From NCBI GenBank assembly GCA_902765595.1, contig CACXAQ010000003.1, forward strand, positions 1 to 64,000: DNA of 64,000 bases, written 5' to 3'. Below, one piece after another: positions 51,108 to 60,017 of the stretch. The notes beneath the pieces are model-generated. The model was not told where the DNA came from. It searched no databases and saw nothing but the letters and a program-made list of their open reading frames with translations. How positions within the stretch are numbered: the stretch's first letter is position 1; each line of letters begins with the position of its first letter. Both the position numbers and the translations under genes were made by a program. Source of the stretch: Oscillospiraceae bacterium (GTDB taxonomy: Bacteria > Bacillota > Clostridia > Oscillospirales > Oscillospiraceae).

Positions 51108-53729
51108 ATGAAAGAACTTCCGAAAGTGTATGAACCCCAGAAGGTGGAAAAGAAGATCTACGATTTCTGGATGCAGGGCGGCTGGTTCAAGGGCGTTATC
51201 GACCCTGAGAAGAAGCCCTTCTCCATCGTGATGCCGCCTCCCAATGTGACGGGGCAGCTCCACATGGGCCACGCCATGGACTCTACGCTCCAGGATATTA
51301 TAACCCGCTACAAGCGCATGCAGGGCTACTCTACGCTGTGGCTCCCCGGCGTCGACCACGCGGGCATCGCCACCCAGATCAAGGTGGAAGAGGTGCTGCG
51401 TAAAGAGGGGATGACCCGTTATGACCTGGGACGGGACAAGTTCCTGGATCGGGTCTGGCAGTGGAAGGAGCAGTACGGCGGGCGCATCGTGGAGCAGCAG
51501 AAGAGCATGGGCGTCTCCTGCGATTGGGACCGCAGCCGCTTCACCATGGACGAGACCTGCGCCAAGGCTGTGCGCGAAGCCTTCTGCAGCCTGTACGAGA
51601 AGGGCCTGATCTACAAGGGCAGGCGCATCATCAACTGGTGCCCCCATTGCCGTACCGCGCTTTCCGACGCAGAGGTGGAATATAAGGACATTCCGGGCCA
51701 TTTCTGGCACATCCGTTATCCCATTGAGGACTCCGACGAGGAATTCATCATCGCCACCACCCGTCCCGAGACCATGCTGGGCGACTCCGGCGTGGCCGTG
51801 AACCCCGCGGACGAGCGCTACACCCATCTGGTGGGGAAGAACGCCATCCTGCCCCTGGTGGGGCGGAAGCTGCCCATCGTGGCGGACGACTACGTGGAGC
51901 TGGGCTTCGGCACCGGCGCCGTGAAGATGACCCCCTGCCACGACCCTAACGACTATGAGGTGGGCCTGCGCCACAATCTGGAGCAGATCCAGGTGATCGA
52001 TGAGGACGCAAAGATCTGCGACGGCGGCAAGTATGACGGCATGGACCGCTACGAGGCTCGCAAGGCTATCGTTCAGGATCTGGAGGAGCAGGGCTATCTG
52101 GTCAAGGTGGAGCCCTACAGCCACAATGTGGGCTGCTGCTACCGCTGCGGCACTGTGGTGGAGCCTCTCACCAGCCCCCAGTGGTTCGTGAAGATGGCGC
52201 CTCTGGCCAAGAAGGCCATTGAGGTCGTCAAGGATGGCCGCATTCGCTTCGTGCCTGAGCGATTTACCAAGACCTACCTGAACTGGATGGAGAACGTGCA
52301 CGACTGGTGCATTTCCCGTCAGCTCTGGTGGGGACACCAGATCCCCGCCTGGTACTGCGATGACTGCGGTCATATCACCGTATCCCGTGAGGACGCCTGC
52401 CAGTGCGAGAAGTGCGGCAGCAAGCGTATCCGCCGGGAGGAGGACGTGCTGGACACCTGGTTCTCCAGCGCCCTGTGGCCTTTCTCCACCATGGGCTGGC
52501 CCGACAAGACTCCGGAGCTGGATTACTGGTATCCTACCACCGTGATGGTCACGGGCTACGACATCATCTTCTTCTGGGTCTCCCGCATGATCTTCTCCGC
52601 CATGGAGCACATGGACAAGGAGCCCTTCCAGACCGTGTTCATCCACGGACTTGTCCGTGACAGCCAGGGCCGCAAGATGTCCAAGTCCCTCGGAAACGGC
52701 ATCGACCCGCTGGAGATCGTGGAAAAGTACGGCGCGGACGCGCTGCGCTATAACCTGATCACCGGAAACAGCCCCGGCAACGACATGCGCTTCTATGTGG
52801 AGAAGTGCGAAGCCATGCGCAACTTCTGCAACAAGCTCTGGAACGCCAGCCGCTTTGTGATGATGAATCTCACCATCGACAAAAATGAGCTGCCCGGGAA
52901 GTTGGAGATCGAGGACAAGTGGATCCTCTCTAAATTGAATGATACGGTCAAAGAGGTCTGCGAGAACATGGACAGCTACGAGCTGGGCGTGGCCGCGGGC
53001 AAGATCTATGACTTCATCTGGGACAGCTTCTGCGACTGGTATATCGAGCTGACCAAGCCCCGTCTCAACGGCGAGGACGAGGAGTCGAAGATCGGCGCCC
53101 AGAAGGTCCTGCTCTATGTTCTGACCGAGATCTTGAAGCTGGTGCATCCGTTTATGCCCTTTATCTCTGAGGAGATCTGGCAGGCGCTGCCCCATGAAGG
53201 GGAGGCGCTGATGGCGGCACGCTACCCCGAGTTCCGGGAAGAACTGAGCTTCCCCGAGGATGAGCAGAGCTTTGAGATGGTCATGACCGCCATCAAGGCG
53301 GTCCGTGCCCGCCGCAGCGATATGAACGTGCCGCCCTCCCGCAAGGCGCATTTGATCATCGCCACCGAGCGGAAGGCCGCGTTCGTGGCCGGCACCAGCT
53401 ATATCTGCAAGCTGGCCTACGCAAGCGAAGTCACTGTGCAGGACGACGCGCCTGAGAGCACGGCCGGCATGGTCTCCGTCGTCACCGACAACGCCCGCAT
53501 GTTCATGCCCATGGCGGAGCTGGTGGATCTGGAGAAGGAGCGGGCCCGCATCGAGAAGGAGCTTCAGAACGCCGAAAAGCAGCTCGCCGCCCAGATCGGC
53601 AAGCTTTCCAACCAGAACTTTGTCACCCGCGCGCCGGAGGCCGTTGTCAATGCCGAGCGGGAGAAAAAGGCCAAATTGGAAGCCCTGATCGAAAATCTGA
53701 AGGTGAGCCTGGAGAATTTGGGCAAATAA
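51108..53729 (+). CDS. valS: Valyl-tRNA synthetase
   Basis: 873-residue class I synthetase. [10 protein letters not shown] (HIGH motif), the CP1 editing domain (about 190-340, [15 protein letters not shown]), [10 protein letters not shown] (KMSKS) and the DIISRYKRM-like segment are typical. The C-terminal arm is a coiled coil ([20 protein letters not shown]) that contacts the tRNA. The ATG at 51108 follows AAGGAGGAC, right after the T-box terminator. A hairpin follows its stop. Confidence 0.98.
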   Translation: MKELPKVYEPQKVEKKIYDFWMQGGWFKGVIDPEKKPFSIVMPPPNVTGQLHMGHAMDSTLQDIITRYKRMQGYSTLWLPGVDHAGIATQIKVEEVLRKEGMTRYDLGRDKFLDRVWQWKEQYGGRIVEQQKSMGVSCDWDRSRFTMDETCAKAVREAFCSLYEKGLIYKGRRIINWCPHCRTALSDAEVEYKDIPGHFWHIRYPIEDSDEEFIIATTRPETMLGDSGVAVNPADERYTHLVGKNAILPLVGRKLPIVADDYVELGFGTGAVKMTPCHDPNDYEVGLRHNLEQIQVIDEDAKICDGGKYDGMDRYEARKAIVQDLEEQGYLVKVEPYSHNVGCCYRCGTVVEPLTSPQWFVKMAPLAKKAIEVVKDGRIRFVPERFTKTYLNWMENVHDWCISRQLWWGHQIPAWYCDDCGHITVSREDACQCEKCGSKRIRREEDVLDTWFSSALWPFSTMGWPDKTPELDYWYPTTVMVTGYDIIFFWVSRMIFSAMEHMDKEPFQTVFIHGLVRDSQGRKMSKSLGNGIDPLEIVEKYGADALRYNLITGNSPGNDMRFYVEKCEAMRNFCNKLWNASRFVMMNLTIDKNELPGKLEIEDKWILSKLNDTVKEVCENMDSYELGVAAGKIYDFIWDSFCDWYIELTKPRLNGEDEESKIGAQKVLLYVLTEILKLVHPFMPFISEEIWQALPHEGEALMAARYPEFREELSFPEDEQSFEMVMTAIKAVRARRSDMNVPPSRKAHLIIATERKAAFVAGTSYICKLAYASEVTVQDDAPESTAGMVSVVTDNARMFMPMAELVDLEKERARIEKELQNAEKQLAAQIGKLSNQNFVTRAPEAVVNAEREKKAKLEALIENLKVSLENLGK

Positions 53730-53767
53730 AACCGGATTCGACGACATTTTCAACCATTATTTCATAC

Positions 53768-53799
53768 AATAGCGCTGCATCCTTGGGTGCAGCGCTATT
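53768..53799 (+). terminator. Hairpin between valS and spoIIAA
   Basis: Perfect 12-bp inverted repeat, arms 53768-53779 and 53788-53799, AATAG...CTATTT ends. Only 22 bases remain before spoIIAA, leaving no room for a promoter after it. A 0A-like TTCGACG (53737-53743) lies upstream. Confidence 0.7.
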
Positions 53800-53821
53800 T
53801 CTATCTTTGGGAGGCGGGAAA

Positions 53822-54142
53822 ATGAATATCAGCACGGCTTATTCTTCCGGACGCCTGACAGCGTTTTTTTCCGGGGAATTGGATCAGCATGAGGCTCGCG
53901 GCGCCATGCGGAGCCTGGAGGATCTGTTGGATGCGTATCTGCCCCGGGACCTGGTGCTGGATCTGTCCGGTTTGAATTTTATGGACTCCTCGGGTATTGC
54001 GCTGATCATCCGCGTGAGCCGTCGAGTGAAAGAGATGGGGGGCCGGATGTGGATCGAAAATCCGGCAAAGCAGCCGAGACGCGTGATCGATGCCTCCGGG
54101 ATCGACCGGCTGATCCCGGTGGCCACGAACAGTATTTCATAA
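53822..54142 (+). CDS. spoIIAA: Anti-sigma F factor antagonist SpoIIAA
   Basis: 106-residue STAS-domain protein. When dephosphorylated by SpoIIE in the forespore it binds SpoIIAB and frees sigma F. The phosphorylatable Ser is in LNFMDSSGIALIIR (D-S-S-G), preceded by LVLDLSGL. The ATG at 53822 follows GGGAGGCGGGAAA; the open frame upstream to 53783 overlaps a hairpin. First gene of the spoIIA operon. Confidence 0.95.
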   Translation: MNISTAYSSGRLTAFFSGELDQHEARGAMRSLEDLLDAYLPRDLVLDLSGLNFMDSSGIALIIRVSRRVKEMGGRMWIENPAKQPRRVIDASGIDRLIPVATNSIS

Positions 54143-54169
54143 GCGAATAGTCATTTCGGGAGGGAAACG

Positions 54170-54610
54170 ATGAACGCAAAAAACTACATAAAGCTGGAAT
54201 TCCCCAGCAAAAGCAGCAACGAGGCCTTTGCACGCACGGCGGCTGCGGCCTTTGCGGCTCAGCTCGACCCAACACTGGAGGAAATCGGGGATATCAAGAC
54301 CGCTGTATCTGAGGCCGTCACCAACTGCATCGTACACGCCTATCCGGAAACAGTCGGCAAGGTCCGCATGCGTCTTCGGATCCTGGACGGAGATGTTTTG
54401 GAGATCGCGGTGCAGGACTGGGGCAGAGGGATCGCAGACATCCGAAAGGCGAGGGAACCTCTGTTCACTACGGGCGGGGAGGAGCGCAGCGGCATGGGCT
54501 TTACCATTATGGAGAGCTTTATGGACAAGCTGCGGGTGCGCTCGACACCGGGAAAGGGGACGACGGTGACCATGCTGCGGTCGATCCTCTCCCGCGAAAA
54601 GACTCGATGA
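54170..54610 (+). CDS. spoIIAB: Anti-sigma F factor SpoIIAB (serine protein kinase)
   Basis: 146-residue GHKL-ATPase-fold kinase that binds sigma F and phosphorylates SpoIIAA. The N-box is AVSEAVTNCIVHAY (Glu, Asn), G1 box VQDWGRGIADI, G2 box RSGMGFTIMESFMD. The ATG follows GGGAGGGAAACG. It overlaps sigF by 4 bases (ATGA), which keeps anti-sigma and sigma synthesis balanced. Confidence 0.97.
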   Translation: MNAKNYIKLEFPSKSSNEAFARTAAAAFAAQLDPTLEEIGDIKTAVSEAVTNCIVHAYPETVGKVRMRLRILDGDVLEIAVQDWGRGIADIRKAREPLFTTGGEERSGMGFTIMESFMDKLRVRSTPGKGTTVTMLRSILSREKTR

Positions 54611-55314
54611 ACGAAGAGAAAATCGAGGACCTCCAGGCAGCGCAAAATGGGGATCGGGAAGCCGCCGGCAGGCTGATCGAGGAGAACAGCGGTCTGATCT
54701 GGAGTATTGCGCGCCGGTATTTCGGACGCGGCGTGGATCCGGAGGATCTTTATCAGCTGGGCTGCGTGGGCTTTCTCAAGGCCATCGATGGCTTTGATCC
54801 CGATTACGGTACAAGGTTCTCCACCTACGCCGTACCCAAGATCGCAGGAGAGATCCGTCGTTTTCTCCGGGACGATGGCATGATCAAGGTCAGCCGCGGC
54901 ATCAAGGAGCAGGCGGCGCAGATCCACATGACCCGGGTGGCCCTGGAGCAGAAAAACGGTCGGGAGCCCACGCTCTCGGAACTGGCAGCGGAAACCGGGT
55001 TCTCCCCGGAGGATATTGCCTTTGCCGAAACCGCTACAGGGCCCGCAGAGAGCATCCAGCGTCAAAGCGGCGAGGACGGTTTTTCTTTGGAATTGGTGCT
55101 GGGCGACTATCAGGCGGAGGAACGGATGCTGGAGCGAGTCACGCTCCGTGCTCTGGTGGAAAAGCTGCCGGAGCGGGAGCGGAAGGTGATCGCGCTGCGG
55201 TATTATCATGGGCTCACCCAGCAAAGCTGCGCCAAAGCGCTTTTGGTGTCCCAGGTGCAGATCTCCCGGCTGGAGCATCGCGCCATCGATCAGCTGAGAA
55301 AGATGCTGGAATAA
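54607..55314 (+). CDS. sigF: RNA polymerase sporulation sigma factor SigF
   Basis: 235-residue forespore sigma factor. Region 2 is IWSIARRYFGRGVDPEDLYQLGCVGFLKAIDGFDP followed by FSTYAVPKIAGEIRRFLRDD, typical of the SigF/SigG group; region 3 contains REPTLSELAAETG and region 4 LPERERKVIALRYYHGLTQ with VSQVQISRLEHRAI. Position after spoIIAB identifies it as SigF rather than SigG. Usual spoVA genes do not follow. Confidence 0.95.
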   Translation: MNEEKIEDLQAAQNGDREAAGRLIEENSGLIWSIARRYFGRGVDPEDLYQLGCVGFLKAIDGFDPDYGTRFSTYAVPKIAGEIRRFLRDDGMIKVSRGIKEQAAQIHMTRVALEQKNGREPTLSELAAETGFSPEDIAFAETATGPAESIQRQSGEDGFSLELVLGDYQAEERMLERVTLRALVEKLPERERKVIALRYYHGLTQQSCAKALLVSQVQISRLEHRAIDQLRKMLE

Positions 55315-55361
55315 AACCGGGAGTTTTCAGGAATTCCCATCTCTTTTGTCAAAAACGCGGC

Positions 55362-55390
55362 TTGACTTTGACGCGTATTCCGTCTATAGT
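55362..55390 (+). promoter_or_regulatory. Sigma-A promoter of the aromatic operon
   Basis: TTGACT (55362-55367), 17-base spacer, TATAGT (55385-55390). Start expected near 55397. Confidence 0.85.
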
Positions 55391-55397
55391 ATTCTTA

Positions 55398-55414
55398 GTT
55401 ACCAATGTGGTAAC
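55398..55414 (+). promoter_or_regulatory. Palindrome GTTACC-N5-GGTAAC at the transcription start
   Basis: Perfect 6-bp arms 55398-55403 and 55409-55414 at the predicted +1. Its position fits a repressor operator, or a 5'-end RNA hairpin just before the leader-peptide ribosome binding site. Confidence 0.6.
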
Positions 55415-55429
55415 GAAGGAGATAGATAG

Positions 55430-55483
55430 ATGAAATGTCCTTTTGATCGCTGCAGGTTCATCCTTGCTGCATGGATGCGGTAA
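55430..55483 (+). CDS. Leader peptide of the aromatic operon (17 residues)
   Basis: A 17-codon ORF, MKCPFDRCRFILAAWMR, with a strong ribosome binding site (GAAGGAGAT, 6-7 bases upstream). It holds two Phe codons (TTT, TTC) and one Trp codon, and ends just before alternative RNA stems and a terminator. This is the layout of a translation-coupled attenuator: ribosome stalling at Phe or Trp codons would change downstream folding. The amino acid sensed is inference. Not similar to any named leader that I know. Confidence 0.7.
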   Translation: MKCPFDRCRFILAAWMR

Positions 55484-55484
55484 G

Positions 55485-55557
55485 GCGGATTTGTGGTGCG
55501 TGAAAGGACGCATGAACATGCATTTTCCGCACAGGTTTTTCCTGGGCGGCTTTTTTT
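55485..55557 (+). terminator. Attenuator upstream of aroF
   Basis: Terminator: CCGCACAGG (55527-55535), T5 loop, CCTGGGCGG (55541-55549), then C and T7 (55551-55557). A competing stem can pair GCGGA (55485-55489) with TCCGC (55526-55530), disrupting the terminator arm; a further hairpin TGCGT/ACGCA lies at 55497-55512. Confidence 0.75.
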
Positions 55558-55599
55558 ATGGATTTGGGATCCACTTGATGAAAGAAACGGGTGATTCAT

Positions 55600-56604
55600 T
55601 TGATCGTTATATTGAGGCATGACGCGGCAGCGGAGAAGCAGGAAGAGCTGGTCTGCTGGCTGGAAGCCCAGGGACTGAAGATCCAGCGTTTTGACGGGGA
55701 GTTCCAGACGGCAATCGGCCTGATCGGAGACGCTTCCCGTGTTGACGTGGAGCTGATGAGCGGTCTTGATATTGTAGAGAAGGTCTGTCGAGTTTCGGAG
55801 CCTTATCGGGACTGCAGCCGTAAGCACCATCCCCAGGATACGGTGGTCAATGCATGCGGCGTCCCTGTGGGCGGCGGACACTTTGCCATGATCGCGGGGC
55901 CCTGCGCGGTGGAAAGCGAAGAGCAGATCGTGAGCATTGCCCGGGCAGTGAAGGCAGCCGGCGCAGATCTTCTGCGGGGCGGCGCCTTTAAGCCCCGGAC
56001 CTCCCCCTATGATTTTTCCGGCTTGAAGGCTGAGGGCCTGAAATATCTGCGCGTGGCCCGGGAGGAGACGGGCCTTCCCATCGTTACGGAACTGATGGAT
56101 ATCCGGGACCTGGAGCTGTTTGAGGACATTGATGTGATCCAGGTCGGCGCGCGGAACATGCAGAACTTTGACCTGCTGCGGGAACTGGGGAAGACCCGGA
56201 AGCCGATCCTGCTCAAGCGGGGACTTGCCAACACGCTGCGGGAGCTTCTGCTCAGCGCGGAATACATCATGGCCAGCGGCAATGAGCAGGTCATCCTCTG
56301 CGAGCGGGGGATTCGCACTTTTTCGGACTACACCCGCAACACCCTGGATCTCTCTGCGGTGCCCATGCTCCATGAGCTGAGCCATCTGCCGGTGATCGTG
56401 GATCCCAGCCACGCCACCGGGATCGCCCGGCTGGTTTCACCGATGGCCCTGGCCGGTACGGCAGCCGGGGCGGACGGATTGATGATCGAGGTCCACAACG
56501 ATCCGATGAAGGCCCGCTGTGACGGAGCTCAGGCGCTCACCCCTCAGGCCTTTGCAGTCCTTGCGGATAAGGTACGACGGGTCCGGGAGACGGTTATGGC
56601 GTAA
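55600..56604 (+). CDS. aroF: 3-deoxy-7-phosphoheptulonate (DAHP) synthase, type I-beta with ferredoxin-like regulatory domain
   Basis: 334-residue first enzyme of the shikimate pathway, condensing PEP and erythrose 4-phosphate. The N-terminal ferredoxin-like domain (about 1-75) is the feedback-binding part in Thermotoga-type enzymes. The catalytic barrel shows [59 protein letters not shown] and [12 protein letters not shown] at 55600 is chosen as start because it yields MIVILRH, aligning with the family start, with GGGTGA 7 bases upstream; a GTG at 55591 is the alternative. It follows the leader/attenuator. Confidence 0.93.
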   Translation: MIVILRHDAAAEKQEELVCWLEAQGLKIQRFDGEFQTAIGLIGDASRVDVELMSGLDIVEKVCRVSEPYRDCSRKHHPQDTVVNACGVPVGGGHFAMIAGPCAVESEEQIVSIARAVKAAGADLLRGGAFKPRTSPYDFSGLKAEGLKYLRVAREETGLPIVTELMDIRDLELFEDIDVIQVGARNMQNFDLLRELGKTRKPILLKRGLANTLRELLLSAEYIMASGNEQVILCERGIRTFSDYTRNTLDLSAVPMLHELSHLPVIVDPSHATGIARLVSPMALAGTAAGADGLMIEVHNDPMKARCDGAQALTPQAFAVLADKVRRVRETVMA

Positions 56605-56635
56605 AGATCTGAAACGCTTGAAAGGAGAGCGGCAA

Positions 56636-57694
56636 ATGAGAACAGTCGAGATCCCGGCATCCCGCCCCTATCGGGTCCTGATCGGCCGCGGACTCCTCTC
56701 GCAGGCAGGCGAGCTGATTCGCGCCGTGAGCGATGCCGGTACTGCAGTCATCGTATCCGGGGAACACGTATATCCGCTGTATGGGTCGGAACTGGAACGC
56801 GCGCTGGATCGTGGCGGGTTCCGACTGCTGCATTGGGTCCATCCCTCCGGAGAAAAACATAAAAACCTGGAAACTTACGGAAAGCTATTGAACTATCTTT
56901 CCGAAAACCGTATCGGCAGGGGAGACCTTCTCCTGTCCCTGGGCGGGGGCGTGACCGGTGATTTGACCGGCTTTGCCGCTGCGACCTACCAGCGGGGCAT
57001 GGACTATGTACAGATCCCCACCACGCTGCTGGCCATGGTGGATTCCTCCGTTGGGGGGAAGACGGCGGTCAATCTCCCCGCCGGAAAGAATCTGGCGGGC
57101 TGCTTCCATCAGCCGAAAACAGTCCTATGTGACCCAAATCTGCTGTCCACGCTGCCGGAACGGGAATATCGAAGCGGCTGCGCGGAAGTGATCAAATACG
57201 CCATGCTGTGCAGCCCCTCCCTTTTCCGCCAGCTCCAGACGGCATCTGCCTGGGAAAACCCGGAGCAGGTGATCGAGTGCTGCGTTGCGATCAAGCGGGA
57301 TTATGTCGGGCAGGATGAATTCGATGTGGGCATTCGTCGTTATTTGAATCTGGGGCACAGCTTCGGTCACGCGGTAGAGGCCTGCAGCGGCTATGCCTGC
57401 TCACACGGGGAAGCCATATCTGTCGGAATGGCCATGATCGCCCGGGCAGCTGCAGAAAAGGGGATCTGTACACCGGATGCCCTGGATGCGCTGCTGGCAC
57501 TGTTGGAAAAATACAAGCTGCCTACAGAGACGGATATTCCGTTGGATCAACTCCAGCGTGCAGTTCTCTCCGATAAAAAGCGTAAAGACGAGCAGATCCA
57601 TCTGGTGGTGCCGGAGACGATCGGTCGCTGTCGGATCATTCCCGTCCCGGTGGAGGAGCTTCGAGACTGGCTGCGGCTGGGAGGAGCGAGATGA
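56636..57694 (+). CDS. aroB: 3-dehydroquinate synthase
   Basis: 352-residue NAD+/metal-dependent cyclase, second step of the pathway. GDLLLSLGGGVTGDLTGFAAATYQRG, IPTTLLAMVDSSVGGKTAVN, GCAEVIKYAML and the metal-ligand HSFGHAVEA are diagnostic. The ATG at 56636 has AAGGAGAG upstream. The gap to aroF is 31 bases; it overlaps aroA by 4 bases. Confidence 0.97.
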   Translation: MRTVEIPASRPYRVLIGRGLLSQAGELIRAVSDAGTAVIVSGEHVYPLYGSELERALDRGGFRLLHWVHPSGEKHKNLETYGKLLNYLSENRIGRGDLLLSLGGGVTGDLTGFAAATYQRGMDYVQIPTTLLAMVDSSVGGKTAVNLPAGKNLAGCFHQPKTVLCDPNLLSTLPEREYRSGCAEVIKYAMLCSPSLFRQLQTASAWENPEQVIECCVAIKRDYVGQDEFDVGIRRYLNLGHSFGHAVEACSGYACSHGEAISVGMAMIARAAAEKGICTPDALDALLALLEKYKLPTETDIPLDQLQRAVLSDKKRKDEQIHLVVPETIGRCRIIPVPVEELRDWLRLGGAR

Positions 57695-58950
57695 ATGTTA
57701 CACTTGCCCCCGGTCCCCGCTGCGGATGCGTACAGGTCCCAACTTCCAAATCCCATGCCCACCGTTTGCTGATTTGTGCAGCCGCGGGAGCGCGGGAGAC
57801 TTGTATTGCCTGCGGTGAGCTTTCCCGTGATGTAGAGGCCACTGTCAACTGCCTGCGTGCACTGGGCGCCGGGATCCGGGAGACGAAACCGGGAGTGCTT
57901 TCTGTTACACCGATTTGCCGCGTGCCTGCGGAAACATGCGTGCTGCCCTGCGGTGAAAGCGGCTCCGCGCTTCGCTTCCTGTTGCCCTTTGCGGGCGCCC
58001 TTGGCGCGAAAGCTGTTTTCATGCGGGAGGGCCGTCTGCCGAAGCGTCCTCTGGAGCCGCTGGCGGGGGAGCTCTGCCGCCATGGGATGCGCCTGGAGAC
58101 GCAGGGTGACCTGCTTTATTCCCAGGGGCAGCTTCAGCCCGGGAATTACGCGCTGCCGGGGAATGTGTCTTCCCAGTTCATTTCCGGCCTGCTGATGGCA
58201 CTCCCGCTTTTGGAAGGCGAGAGCAGCCTCACGGTGACAGGACCGATAGAGTCCGCATCCTACATTACGATGACTGAGGAAACGCTGCGCCTGGCAGAGA
58301 TCCGGATTAGAAGTGAAAACAGTGTTTATAAGATCCCGGGCTCCTGTCGTCCTTGTATGCCGGAATGCGTCAAGGTAGAGGGAGACTGGTCCGGAGCCGC
58401 GTTTTTCCTGTGCATGGGCGCCCTTTCACCTGCGGGTATCATGGTGAAGGGGCTTTCACAAAGCTCAGTACACGGCGACCGGGCCATCCTGGATCTGCTG
58501 AGAAGCTTCGGCGCGGAGGTATGGGCGCGGGAAGATGCGATTCTGGTCCGTCGCGGCGTTTTGCGCGGGCAGATCATTGACGCCGCGCCGATCCCGGATC
58601 TGATCCCGCCGCTCAGTGTTTTGGCAGCGGTGGCGGAAGGGGAAACCCGGATCGTGAACGCGGGGCGCCTTCGCCTGAAGGAATCAGACCGGTTGAAGAG
58701 CATTACCCATATGCTCCGCGCTCTCGGCGCGTATGTTGAGGAACTGCAAGACGGCCTCCGGATCCGCGGGAGAGAGCAGCTTGGCGGCGGCACGGTGCCC
58801 TGTGCGGGGGATCACCGCATCGCCATGTCGGCCGCCGTCGCTGCTTGCGCCTGTTCGGACTCGGTAAGCATCCCGGATGCAGAATGCGTACAAAAGTCCT
58901 ACCCCCGGTTCTGGCAGGACCGGGAAGCCCTGGAGGTAATAGACGAATGA
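57691..58950 (+). CDS. aroA: 3-phosphoshikimate 1-carboxyvinyltransferase (EPSP synthase)
   Basis: 419-residue enzyme adding enolpyruvate from PEP to shikimate 3-phosphate. Substrate-binding segments are VPTSKSHAHRLLI (Lys-Ser), CGESGSALRFLLPF, SSQFISGLLMALPL, LRLKESDRLKS and the late GDHRIAMSAAVAA. It is a compact form of normal length. ATGA overlaps with aroB upstream and aroC downstream show tight translational coupling. Confidence 0.97.
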   Translation: MNVTLAPGPRCGCVQVPTSKSHAHRLLICAAAGARETCIACGELSRDVEATVNCLRALGAGIRETKPGVLSVTPICRVPAETCVLPCGESGSALRFLLPFAGALGAKAVFMREGRLPKRPLEPLAGELCRHGMRLETQGDLLYSQGQLQPGNYALPGNVSSQFISGLLMALPLLEGESSLTVTGPIESASYITMTEETLRLAEIRIRSENSVYKIPGSCRPCMPECVKVEGDWSGAAFFLCMGALSPAGIMVKGLSQSSVHGDRAILDLLRSFGAEVWAREDAILVRRGVLRGQIIDAAPIPDLIPPLSVLAAVAEGETRIVNAGRLRLKESDRLKSITHMLRALGAYVEELQDGLRIRGREQLGGGTVPCAGDHRIAMSAAVAACACSDSVSIPDAECVQKSYPRFWQDREALEVIDE

Positions 58951-60017
58951 GCAGCTGGTGCGGAGAAAACTTGAAATTAAAGATCTTTGGCGAGTCTCAC
59001 GGTCCTTTTGTAGGGATGACCCTTGAAGGGATCCCGGAGGGCGAGCAGATCGACTGTTCCGTGCTCCAATGCTTGATGGAACGCCGTGCGCCGGGAAGAA
59101 ACGCCTGGTCTTCCGGGCGGAACGAGGCGGATGTGCCGGAGTTTCTCGAGGGTATCCTGAACGACAGAACTACCGGCGCGCCGATCACGGCGATCCTCCG
59201 CAACAATGACACGCGTTCGGAGGATTACGCCTCTTTGCAGTATGTACCGCGCCCCGGGCATGCAGACTATACCGCGTTTGTCAAGTTTGGGGATCAGTAC
59301 GATTTTCGCGGTGGCGGACCGTTTTCCGGCCGCCTGACAGCGCCCCTTTGCCTCGCGGGCGGGATCTGCCTGCAGCTTTTGGAGCGGGAGGGGATTCGCG
59401 TGATCTCCCGCATCGCGGAGATCGGCTGCGTGTGCGACAGGGGAGAGCTGCTTTCCTCCACAGCGGAGAAGCCCTTTCCCGCGGTGGACGACGCCTGCGG
59501 AGAAGCCATGCGCGCCAGGATTGCCCAGGTCAAAGCAGAAGGGGACTCCGTCGGCGGCGTGATCGAATGCAAGGTGCTGGGACTGCCAGCCGGCCTGGGA
59601 GGTCCAATGTTTGACGGCATGGAGAGCCGGATCGCGGAGATCGTCTTCGGCATCCCGGCTGTGAAGGGGATCGAGTTCGGCGTGGGCTTTGCCTCCGCCC
59701 GTCTCACCGGCAGTGAGAATAACGATCCTTTCTCTGTGAGGGAGGGACGCGTTATTACCGATACCAATAACTGCGGCGGGATCCTGGGCGGGATCACCGA
59801 TGGAATGCCGCTGCGCTTTCGCGTCGCGATCAAGCCCACGCCGTCTATTGCAAAAGTGCAGCGGAGCGTGGATCTTAGATCGATGCGGGAAACGGAACTT
59901 GCGGTCGCCGGAAGGCATGATCCCTGCGTCGTGCCGCGCGCGGTCCCAGTCATAGAAGCCGCGGCGGCGCTCGGCGTCTATGATGCTCTTCTGCAACGGA
60001 AAAAGGAGCTTGCATAA
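58947..60017 (+). CDS. aroC: Chorismate synthase
   Basis: 356-residue FMN-dependent lyase making chorismate. Typical: LKLKIFGESHGPFVGMTLEGIPEG, ERRAPGRNAWSSGRNEAD, the DYTAFVKFG and RGGGPFSGRLTAP segments, and NNCGGILGGITDGMPLRFRVAIKPTPSI. The ATG at 58947 overlaps the aroA stop by 4 bases. The adjoining fusion gene starts at the very next base after its stop. Confidence 0.97.
   Translation: MSSWCGENLKLKIFGESHGPFVGMTLEGIPEGEQIDCSVLQCLMERRAPGRNAWSSGRNEADVPEFLEGILNDRTTGAPITAILRNNDTRSEDYASLQYVPRPGHADYTAFVKFGDQYDFRGGGPFSGRLTAPLCLAGGICLQLLEREGIRVISRIAEIGCVCDRGELLSSTAEKPFPAVDDACGEAMRARIAQVKAEGDSVGGVIECKVLGLPAGLGGPMFDGMESRIAEIVFGIPAVKGIEFGVGFASARLTGSENNDPFSVREGRVITDTNNCGGILGGITDGMPLRFRVAIKPTPSIAKVQRSVDLRSMRETELAVAGRHDPCVVPRAVPVIEAAAALGVYDALLQRKKELA

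Noticed and set aside
51000-53753. 917-residue open frame antisense to valS
   Set aside because: Shadow of valS; its length is a by-product of codon bias.
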